From NCBI GenBank assembly GCA_002633005.1, contig NMRA01000150.1, positions 404,357 to 436,393 of the forward strand: 32,037 nucleotides of DNA, read 5' to 3'. Both the position numbers and the translations under genes were made by a program. Shown here in pieces: positions 1 to 10,200 of the stretch (the first letter of the stretch is position 1; every line of letters starts with the position of its first letter). Below the pieces are notes generated by a model. It saw only the letters and a program-made list of their open reading frames with translations. It was not told where the DNA came from and ran no database searches. The DNA is from Phoronis australis. Lineage: Eukaryota > Phoronida > Phoronidae.

Positions 1-90
1 GGGTAATGCGGCGTTGGAATCATGGACGCCCTGGAATATTGGGAACCCCATTTTGGACACCCTATGTTCGAAATCCTAGATGAAGCCCTG

Positions 91-174
91 CACGTCATAG
101 TGACACGTCATAGTGACACGTCATAGTGACACGTTATAGTGGCACGTCATAGTGACATGTCATAGTGACACGTG
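91..174. repeat. 13-bp tandem repeat, about 6 copies
   Basis: The unit CACGTCATAGTGA is repeated six times with three single-base variants, then ends in CACGTG. No coding function is visible. It lies just upstream of a dead LINE fragment. Confidence 0.9.
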
Positions 175-233
175 ATTAACAGTCATACATTAATTGCTAC
201 CGGAACTATAAACATCTGGTAGAAATTCAATAC

Positions 234-935
234 ATGACATCGTACAATGTGAGATCCGTATTTTTAGACATTGCGTCAGCTTGTGATGTCGTTGCCCATG
301 ATCTGCTTCTATATAAATTACAATCTTACACTGGCACTCTCCTCTTACTGCCAATTAACAAAGTCCAAATTGAAGATGTCTTTTCACCCTCGTCAACACC
401 AGGTTTTGTAAATGCTGGAGTATCACAGAGTAGCGTACTCGGCTCCTTACTCTTTTTGCTGTACATCAATGACCTTCCAGACACAAACTCTAAAACATTC
501 TTATATGCTGATGACACTGCAATTTTCTACCCATTCTAAAAAGAGTATCCCATAACTCCTTATAATTACAAGCTGACCTAAACAAACTCTATGACACAAA
601 TGGAAGTTGAAATTTGAACCTGAAAAATTGTTGATCTGATATTTTCTAAGTCTAATAACACTTATTTCCAAACAAATCCAATGTTGTACCTATCACTCGA
701 TGGAGAAGTTATTCCCAAATAGCTCACACACAAACACCTTGGATTGCTCCAAGACCATAAGCTTGCATTTTCTCCTCACTGTTGAGAACTGTTCATAAAG
801 TACAAAAATTAATCAAAATCCAATTGGAATGTCTCTGTCATGGCAACATCTCAACACCATGCATCTTGAAACTCTGTTCAAGTCTTTTGAACGTCCACAT
901 CTAGATTACTGACATAAGCAATCAGCAAACACAGG
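234..935 (+). pseudogene. Non-LTR retrotransposon reverse transcriptase relic
   Basis: The first 300 bases encode a recognisable piece of a LINE reverse transcriptase palm. A VFLDI segment is followed by a degenerate A-motif (ASACDVVAHDLLLYKL). The GVSQSSVLGSLLFLLYINDL block matches the usual GVPQGSVLGPLLF motif, and LYADDTAIF carries the catalytic YADD. After a stop at 537-539, the downstream bases still show post-YADD LINE features in broken frames, including LYLSLDGEVIPK and LTHKHLGLLQDHKLAFSPH. The copy is 5'-truncated, frameshifted and full of stops, so it is dead. The style is jockey/CR1-like, but the clade cannot be fixed from this piece. Confidence 0.85.
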
Positions 936-1432
936 CATACTTCTTCAATTAGAAAGACTACATGTTTTTCAACAAAATTCCATGTGAAAGGGGTCATTTG
1001 TTTAATACTTGGGTACTTTGTAGGCATGTAACTTGTTTGGGGGTATGATTTTAATGAATTTCCCTTCACTGAAATGTCAGAAAGATTGTCAAACATGACT
1101 CACCAGATTGTACACTAAAATGTAGATAGATACCTTACATCCAAGTTTCTTCATTTTATGAAATTTCTCAACATCAAAAAATTCCTGTCACAGTAAATGT
1201 ATTGTACTGGTATTGTCCAACATACAAAAAATTCTGACAATTCTGAGTAACGCAGTGAAAGTAAAAGTAACTCGTGTAAATATCACTTTTTGTTGTTATA
1301 AGCAGTCATTTACCCATACCTTTCACGTTATGTAAAGTCTTCGAGGAGAACCTCTCTCGTAATTTTTCTTGGAATCTCCAAAAGCTAAGATACAGAATTT
1401 ATGAACCTAAGTGCACGTGTTTATCACTATTA
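936..1432. other. AT-rich stretch with no recognised feature
   Basis: No supported gene, RNA or repeat was seen between the LINE relic and the MITE. Short open frames here lack recognisable motifs or splice sites. Confidence 0.5.
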
Positions 1433-2181
1433 TGGCGTGTTATGTGTTGCGAAATTCAATGTTCAAAAAATTAGGTTTGATGTAATTATATGTATTCGGT
1501 ATTTGATCTTCTTATACTTATATTTGATCTTTCTAAAATTTATATTTGATCTTCTTATATTTATATTTGATCTTCTTATGTTTATATTTGATCTTATATT
1601 CAGTGTTATCTACATTTATGTTTCATAAGATTATATGTATTCAATGTTCATTACAATTGTATTCAATGTTTTGAAAATTTCTGTTCGATGTTCATATATG
1701 TATTCGATAATGTCAAGTTTTCGTTTGATGTCTTCCGGTTATATTCGATAATGGAACTCTGGGTAAATTGAAACGACGGCCGTGATTGGTCAGCTGTGTT
1801 GAGACGTTATTTACCCGTGTTCACAAATATCGATGAAATGGGCTAAATTGTCGAAAAATGAGGAAGCAACTCTTCTTCGGTAGCCGCCATTTATTTAATT
1901 CCAGGAACCAATCAGGGACGCCGTTTCATAATAATCATAATTCGGTTATTCCATATCAAAAGAAACATCGAAAACATATAACGAAACATCGAACATATAA
2001 AACAAAACATCGAACATATATACTAAGTTATCGTACATAAGTATTTTCATTATGGAATACAAACATTTTGACATCAAATGTACAAACTATAAGATCAAAT
2101 ATAAATATAAGGTATAGAATACACAAAATTATATCAAACCTAATTTTTTGAACATTGAATTTTGCAACACATAACACGCCA
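1433..2181. mobile_element. MITE with long terminal inverted repeats and TA target site
   Basis: The left end begins TGGCGTGTTATGTGTTGC and the right end is its reverse complement, GCAACACATAACACGCCA. The match continues inward for roughly 70 bases on each side, through TTCAATGTTCAAAAAATTAGG with few mismatches. Each end is flanked by TA (1431-1432 and 2182-2183), as expected for Tc1/mariner-type or similar transposition. The 749-bp interior has no transposase frame, only AT-rich repeats: a TATTTGATCTTCT motif on the left and ACATCGAACATATA on the right. It is therefore non-autonomous. Confidence 0.8.
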
Positions 2182-2183
2182 TA

Positions 2184-3795
2184 CTCTATGTCCATAATTT
2201 GAAGATTTAATGTGCATATATTTCTACATTCTTCTGTATTCACTAATGTTTGTAAACCTTCTCACTCAGCATCAGACTTTTGATTGCTGTTCAAAAAGTG
2301 CTGGGTTGCATCAGTGGTCACTGTGGCTTGAACCACGGAGTTTTGTATCCAGAACAAAGTTTTGTGACGAAGTAGCCACTCGACTAAGCCAGCACAAGTT
2401 ATTGTTATGTGTTTCTGGGCTTATATAGATTACAGGCTATTTATAGCCACTAAGTGATGCAAGTTGACCTATTTACTAGAATTAGGTTAGTGTTTTCTAA
2501 CTCAAAAATCCATTTGTCTTGGGTTACTTTTGGAATGATTGTGTTTTGGAAAGTAGTTCTGTAGTGGAATTATTTGCTATGTGTGGATTATGTAAAAATG
2601 AATATTGCTGTTATGGTTTGCTGTTTATATCACAAATTATGTTTACCATGATATGTACGGTCTTAGGTGAGCGGGGAGGGGGGTAACCGTTAGTGTGGGG
2701 GGTAACCGTTAGTGTGGGGGGGGTAACATATAGTGTGCCACCCCAATAATTTTAAGGCAATAAGGTGAACAGGTGAATTGGCAACTGGCTTATACATAGA
2801 GGGCAAGGGGCAATCAAATATTGTTTGGGGCCAATTTTTGGGGTATTCTGCGCCATATAGTGGCCATTTATTTTGAGAATTTCTAACTCCCTAGATTCAT
2901 ACCGTTTGTGGTGCTGTCGCGAGCGCATTTCAACACTTTGCATTGATCTTGTTATTGAAGATAAATGATAATTCTTTTGTGAAAATGAATTTATGATTGA
3001 TTATTGTATATTTGACGAATCTCAAAACAAAATCCGGTTACATACAGTAAACTTTACTGTGTATCTGTAATTGTTTGTTGATGACCTGCACTCTTGAGTC
3101 CTTAATCCCTTGATTTTGGGGCCGAATATCAGTTCCATTGCCCTCTGAAAAATATTTTTAAAATCACGCGAAATTACCCTCATGAGGTTCAAAAATTCCC
3201 CTCAAGTGATTAAAGTTCCCCTCAGGGTTCGACTCATTTGTAACATACAGGGGACAATTTAAAACAGCACAAAATGTTGTGTTTTGGCGACTTGAGACAC
3301 AGACTATAAGGGCCAGCGAACAAGATCGAGGGAGTTTCTGAGAACAAAACATTTTTGGAAAAAGGATAATGATAAATTAATGGGCTTATAGAAATTTTTC
3401 GAAAAGGAAATTGCCCAAGAATGTTTTCATTAATTTGCTTGTTCTCAAGTTGTGTTTCAAGACATTTTGTGCCAACAGTAGCCCAAATGTCAGGACAGGT
3501 CTAGGTCTACAGAGGTAAACTGTGGTAGTGTGAGATCATCCGTACCGATCATACAACAGAGGGAGGGTTGCACTCTATTGTAAGTCTAGGGAGGGTTGCA
3601 CTCCACTGTAACAGTCACTTTAATCACTTGTATTTGAGTGTAGACATTCTTTTCCAGAAAGCAACAGTACCCGGTACTATTTTACAGCTTTGCACCTACC
3701 TTCAGCTCTAAAATCTTTCTCTTTAAACTGAATATCATAAAACTTGTCTTAATGCATTTGTTACTTTAGTTATAAGTGATTTTTGGGTTAAGAAA
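2184..3795. other. Intergenic stretch, no gene recognised
   Basis: No exon with good borders and homology was found. The stretch holds a G-rich tandem repeat (2677-2738) and a short direct duplication built on GGGAGGGTTGCACTC (about 3559-3606). A first RAD18 exon would be expected upstream of 4166, but none could be supported here, so it may lie before the window. Confidence 0.4.
2677..2738. repeat. G-rich tandem repeat, about 3 copies
   Basis: Units of about 20 bp built on GGGGTAACCGTTAGTGTG occur three times; the last one has diverged (GTAACATATAGTGTG). Each unit carries a run of five to eight G. Confidence 0.8.
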
Positions 3796-3957
3796 TTGTC
3801 CAAGGCATGAGATGACAACTAGTTGTCTTATGCATGAAATGACAACCATTTGTCCATGTCCTGAAATGACAACCAGTTCTCCAAGGCATGAAATGACCAC
3901 CGGTTGTGCAAGGCATGAAATGACAATCAGTTGTCCAAAGCATGAAATGACAACCTA
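3796..3957. repeat. 27-bp tandem repeat, 6 copies
   Basis: Six diverged 27-bp units are built on TTGTCCAAGGCATGAAATGA plus CAACCAG. The period is a multiple of three, so a frame stays open across the array (the peptide repeats CPRHEMTTS), but nothing else supports coding. The array lies about 200 bp upstream of the first recognised RAD18 exon. Confidence 0.88.
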
Positions 3958-4165
3958 GTCAAGCCAATTACTCATGGAGCCTCAGGTCTTGAACAATAAC
4001 GTAAGGTACAGCTTTTCGGTTCAAAATTGGAATCCAAAAGTTGTACCTTGATTTTGTTGGTGTACACATAGTTGTACTCTGACAACCTCAAGATGCAGCT
4101 GCTTTGATTCCAAATGGACCTTTATTTAATATTATTATTACTTCAAATTATTTTTTCTTCTTCAG

Positions 4166-4247
4166 ATGCTCGACAGTCTCCTCCATTGTTCTATTTGTTA
4201 CGAGTATCTACACACAGCAATGATGATAGATCAATGTTCACACAACT
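4166..4247 (+). CDS. RAD18: RAD18 exon: first half of the RING finger
   Basis: The acceptor TTCTTCTTCAG is followed by an exon encoding MLDSLLHCSICYEYLHTAM and then DQCSHN, which ends in T before GTAAGT (phase 1). It supplies the first RING zinc ligands: Cys-x2-Cys in HCSIC, then Cys and His in QCSH. Human RAD18 has the equivalent LLRCGICFEYFN and QCSHN. The ATG is the first codon of the exon, but family members carry about 15-20 residues before this point, so it is probably an internal codon and an upstream exon is missing. Confidence 0.92.
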
Positions 4248-7200
4248 GTAAGTTCAAGGTTCACCTATTTTGCATATTCAAATGATTCGTACTAGAACAT
4301 TATGTGGAGCATTATTTCTCAATGTATAAATCATTAATATGTGTGTTGCAGCTATACAGTAGTGACGTACTAAATGAGTCTTTGTGATTTTTCAAGAGTT
4401 CTTTACATCAATGTTTGTAATTTTTACCCGAATTCTTTGTGAAATTAAAATATCATTTTTGCTTGGTTTATTTGCTGTACTTTTCTTCACTATTTCTTGA
4501 TCACAGAGAAACACTGTCGGAACAACAGGTAATGTGAGTGGTTGGTAGAACCGGGCCTTGGAACCCGCGTTTATTGCAGAATGATCTGGTCAAAACTAGT
4601 ATCTATTTTGTGCTTGTCAACCCTGTTCATTACAAACTATCCCCTGTTGAATACTTATGACTCTGCCTCACATGTTCATGTATAAACTTATGTACTCTTT
4701 AGCTTGTTCCCTATGTATACGACCATACTTCACGTACAAACTTAGGCCTACGTGTTTTGCAGACTGTTCACTATGTATACGACGATACTTCACGTACAAA
4801 CGGGAATGCCCAACCTGTTTTCTAACAGCTTCGGACACAGACCTAGTCAAGAACAGACAGTTGGACAATATTGTGGAACAGTATAGGATTATCAGGTTGG
4901 TTCCCTTCTGTACTTGTGAACAAGTGGTTAAGGGAACTAGTCAGTATATATCCACACAGCCTTGAAGTTTGACAGGGTAACCTAAATATTTTCATTCAAA
5001 ATGTGCTTTGCCGGTGAAATTTTTTGCAGCAACTGATGTCAGTATATGTAGTAATGTACAAGGTAACGTCACACGGAAATGGACGAAATTTATATCGAAT
5101 GGGCGTCACCAAGACTGGATAAGAGACAACAAACACTGAATATTATGATATAACGTGGTCCCAAGCACCTGTGTAATAACGTTGGCCCAGGTGTCTGTAT
5201 AATACCATTGCCCCAGGCGCTTGTATAATAACATTGGCTCAAGCACTTTTATAATAACATTGGCCCAGGCACCTGTATAATAATGTTTGCCCATCCACCT
5301 GTATATCATTGGCTCAAGTGCCTGTATAATAACATTGGCCCAGGCGCCTGTACAACAACGACCCCTGCGCCTGTACAATGATGGCCCAGGCGCCTGTACA
5401 ATAAGGTTGGCCCAGGCGCCTGTACAATAAGGTTGGCTCAGGCCTATTTGTCACAAATAACAGTGCCAAATAAGTATTTACATCATTTAGAAGCTGTATA
5501 CAATATTAATCGTTTTCATCAGAAATGTTTTGAGAAAGTAACATCTCATTGTTAGAAACCATTAAGAAATGAAAAATGGTTGTCTGTGGTAAATTTTTTT
5601 CAAATTAAAACACAAGATGATACAACAGTAAAATTTCATTTTTTGTAAAAAGTATTGAAAAGAATAAATAACAAGGCAATTTCATTTGATTATTTGAAAA
5701 CAATATATAGTGCAGCTATAATAGATAAACACATGATGGAATTTTTTTGTCAGCCCAGTAAGCGTTTGTAAAATGAAAACATGATACCGTAATTTTGGCA
5801 ATTGTTTTTATTCGAAATTTGTAATATTTTGTTTTAGCCGTTCCATTTGCAAGAAATACATTGGTTAAATTGGATGGATAGTTTGTCTTATGACAGTTTA
5901 TTTCTTCAGACACAAGTTATTTGGTGAACCTGCTGATAATGAGCCAAGCACGCTGGGTGTAAGTGAAACCCTTGAATCCATGTACAAACATCTACCAGTA
6001 GAGGTCACTGCCTCGACTAGTGGGGCTACAAAAGTGACTCCCTCAACGAGTCAGAGCGAGCAGAAGGTGAGCTACTTAGAAACTTTGTGCGGTGGTTAGG
6101 ACCTTTACGAGAATTTTGGTGACAAAGTCATGACCAAATGGACAATGGCTTGCAAATGGCAGTATTGATTATGTCAGGGAGCTTTATGGGTAATCAACAC
6201 AACAACCACTCAGTGTTGGTAAATATTGTCAAATTTGTAACATAAAAAACATTTCAGAATGGTCTTTAAATGAAAGAAATCCATCCACAGTTAGTATTTA
6301 TCTGATTTTGCTGTGACAAGATCAGCACGATCCTGTTGGTGCTTTGAAACCACAAGCCGCAAAACATGTGAACTACATTGATGTTGTTTGCCCACATAAT
6401 AACTATCTTAGGATTGGCAGGACATTGCAGTCAGGTTCTAGGAATGAACGATGTCTGGTGACGTCTGTTTGATCCAGGAACACATGTTTTATAGAAATGA
6501 GTACTGAGTCTAGCTCATCTTGTATTCAATGGAAATGAGTACTGAGTCTTGCTCATCTTGTATTCAATAAAAATGAGTACTGAATCTAGCTCATCTGCTA
6601 TTCAATGGAAATGAGTACTGAGTCTTGCTCATCTTGTATTCAATGGAAATGAGTACCGAGTCTAGGCTGTCTAGCTCATCTTGTATTCAATGGAAATGAG
6701 TACTGAGTCTTGCTCATCTTGTATTCAATGGAAATGACTACTGAGTCTTGCTCATCTTGTATTCAATGGAAATGAGTACTGAGTCTTGCTCATCTTGTAT
6801 TCAATGGAAATGAGTACTGAGTCTAGCTCATCTTGTATTCAATGGAAATGAGTACTGAGTCTTACTCATCTTGTATTCAATAGAAATGAGTACTGAGTCT
6901 AGATCATCTTGTATTCAATGGAAATAATTTTTAATCCTTTTGTTTCCAAAGACACTACATTTCACTGTTTTACTGTTGTAACCTATTCTTGTTCAATAAC
7001 CACTTAACAGTAATCTATTGTTCAATAGAGGAATCTATATTTGTTCAATGAGTGTTCTTCAGTAATCTTTTGGTATTCAGTAACTATTGTACAGTAATCT
7101 ATAGTTGTTCAGTGACTGTATCACAATATTCTCTAGTTGTTTAATAAGTGTTTCACAGTAATCTTATGGTGTTCAATAACTGTTTTATAGTGATCTATTG

Positions 7201-10200
7201 TTGTTCAGTAACTGTTCTACAGTAATCTATAGTTGTTCAATAAGTGTTTTACAGTAATCTTATGGTGTTCAATAACTGTTTTATAGTAATCTATTGTTGT
7301 TCAGTAACTGTTTTACAGTAATCTATAGTTGTTCAATAAGTGTTTCACAGTAATCTTATGGTGTTCAAGAACTATTTTACAGTAATCTATAGTTGTTCAA
7401 TAAGTGTTTCACAGTAATCTTANGAATCCATGTACAAACATCTACCAGTAGAGGTCACTGCCTCGACTAGTGGGGCTACAAAAGTGACTCCCTCAACGAG
7501 TCAGAGCGAGCAGAAGGTGAGCTACTTAGAAACTTTGTGCGGTGGTTAGGACCTTTACGAGAATTTTGGTGACAAAGTCATGACCAAATGGACAATGGCT
7601 TGCAAATGGCAGTATTGATTATGTCAGGGAGCTTTATGGGTAATCAACACAACAACCACTCAGTGTTGGTAAATATTGTCAAATTTGTAACATAAAAAAC
7701 ATTTCAGAATGGTCTTTAAATGAAAGAAATCCATCCACAGTTAGTATTTATCTGATTTTGCTGTGACAAGATCAGCACGATCCTGTTGGTGCTTTGAAAC
7801 CACAAGCCGCAAAACATGTGAACTACATTGATGTTGTTTGCCCACATAATAACTATCTTAGGATTGGCAGGACATTGCGGTCAGGTTCTAGGAATGAACG
7901 ATGTCTGGTGACGTCTGTTTGATCCAGGAACACGTTTTATAGAAATGAGTACTAAGTCTAGCTCATCTTGTATTCAATGGAAATGAGTACTGTGTCTTGC
8001 TAATCTTGTATTCAATGGAAATGAGTACTGAGTCTTGCTCATCTTGTATTCAATAAAAATGAGTACTGAGTCTAGATCATCTTGTATTCAATGGAAATGA
8101 GTACTGTGTCTTGCTAATCTTGTATTCATTGGAAATGAGCACTGAGTCTAACTCATCTTGTATTCAATGGAAATAATTTTTAATCCTTTTGTTTCCAAAG
8201 ACACTACATTTCACTGTTTTACTTTTGTAGCCTATTCTTGTTCAATAACCACTTAACAGTAATCTATTGTTCAATAGAGGAATCTATATTTGTTCAATGA
8301 GTGTTCTTCAGTAATCTTTTGGTATTCAGTAACTATTGTACGGTAATTTATAGTTGTTCAGTGACTGTATCACAATATTCTCTAGTTGTTTAATAAGTGT
8401 TTCACAGTAATCGTATGGTGTTCAATAACTGTTTTATAGTGATCTATTGTTGTTCAGTAACTGTTCTACAGTAATCTATAGTTGTTCAATAAGTGATTTA
8501 CAGTGATCTTATGGTGTTCAATAACTATTTTACAGTAATCTATAGTTGTTCAATAAGTGTTTCACAGTAATCTTATGGTGTTCAATAACTATTTTACAGT
8601 AATCTATAGTTGTTCAATAAGTGTTTCACAGTAATCTTATGGTGTTCAATCACGGTTTTATAGTAATCTATTGTTGTTCAATAACTATTTCACAGTAATC
8701 TATTGTTGTTCAATGAGTGTTTTACAGTAATCTGGTGATTGTTTCAGGCTTGTACTTCCCAGTCTTCTGTGAGTCCAGTCATGAAGACTGAGGACACTAC
8801 CATCCTGGCATCTTCTACCTCAATACTGAATTATGAGCAGGAGTGCATCCACAATGACCCTTCACCCACTCGGGCTGACTCAGCCCCTTCAGTTGATAAA
8901 GGTAAGTACTCATCTGGTTAAAACATGAGCCATTGCTGCTTGCTCTATTTTGTCTACGATTACAATGTTGTCTGCCAGTTTTCACTTAACGTCATTCAAC
9001 ATCGTCTTCCTAGTCACGGGGACACTTATGATTCAGCTATTTTTAGCCACCTGTGCACCACTAGAAATGATTCCAATACTGATGATGTCACTATCCTAGA
9101 CTGTGAGGAAGATAGGTTCAAAAGGAAGCTCTCTATGAGTGCATCGAGAGTCCCTCTTTAAATAAACGAGGTGGTTTAAGATTCGATTTGTCACATGTAT
9201 GGGATGGTGTTCTGACACCAATGCCGCGCCGTCTGGTCAAAACGCCACTTATTGGCAAGAATAATGATAACGTCACAAGCCAAGCTAAAGTCCGTGAGAT
9301 AAGGACGCAACGTCGCTGATTTTAGTAAGTTTTATTCCAGTATTAGACTCGAATCTTTCAACGTAGTTGCATTATGTATGTCTCTTTTATTTTGCGAGCC
9401 AACATATTTTTCAACCCCTTGTTTTGCTGCACTCTTTTGTAAAACTTGCATGACATAATTATAAGGCGATTCAATTTTAAATTTCTACAAATTGTGCACA
9501 TGGCCTGATACTATTTAAAGCATAAATAGTTAATAATAGAAAGAGCTGACTGTCTGGATTTGGTTGCAGTGCTCTGCCCAGTTTGCAGTGTGGCCATCAG
9601 AGAGCGCTACATGAACCAGCACCTTGACCGATGCCTGCAGCGAGAGGAAAAGAAAGAGTCTCTGCGTAGTTTCTCACCTAAGCGTAAACCACTGCCCAAG
9701 CTTGTGTATACATTGATGACTGACAAAGAGTTGAAGCGCCGTCTGCAGGAGCTCAAATTGTCTACTCTTGGAGATAGACAGGTAAAAGTCTTGGCTCTTT
9801 TGTTGTTGTCTACTCTTGGAGATAGACTTGTGTGAGTCTTAGCTCTTATATTTTTGTCTACTCTCGGTGATTGACATTTGATAGTCTTGGGTCTTATGTT
9901 GTTGTTATGCTGAATTTTTTGCTGTGCATTTTTCAAACTCCTCACAGAAAACCTGGAAACAGACATTCCCATGTGTACGAAACTCGTGGAATATCAAATA
10001 AGGTTAAAAGTTTTGGGAAATCACGGACATTAAAACGAACAACTTGTGGAAAATTGGAAACTTAAGGAAATGTAAGGACAATTTTGCCGTAAACAATAGT
10101 CCTCTGTTTAGATGATACTTCATTTCACTCTGGGAACAGATTTAGTTTTTCTTTTCTTTTAGATTCTGTTATAGTCTTAACCTATTCTGATGTTAAGATG

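Noticed and set aside
3974-4000. Possible first RAD18 exon: ATGGAGCCTCAGGTCTTGAA CAATAAC before GTAAGG, phase 0
   Set aside because: Phase fits and an in-frame stop precedes it, but the nine residues do not resemble the Trp-Pro-containing N-terminus usual in RAD18, and the intron would be only 165 bp. Not enough to annotate.
7424-7516. Second RAD18 linker exon
   Set aside because: Exact partial copy of 5974-6066 right after an n, without an acceptor; explained by joined haplotypes.
6495-8735. CRISPR-like regular repeats
   Set aside because: Tandem arrays without unique spacers, in an intron of an animal gene.
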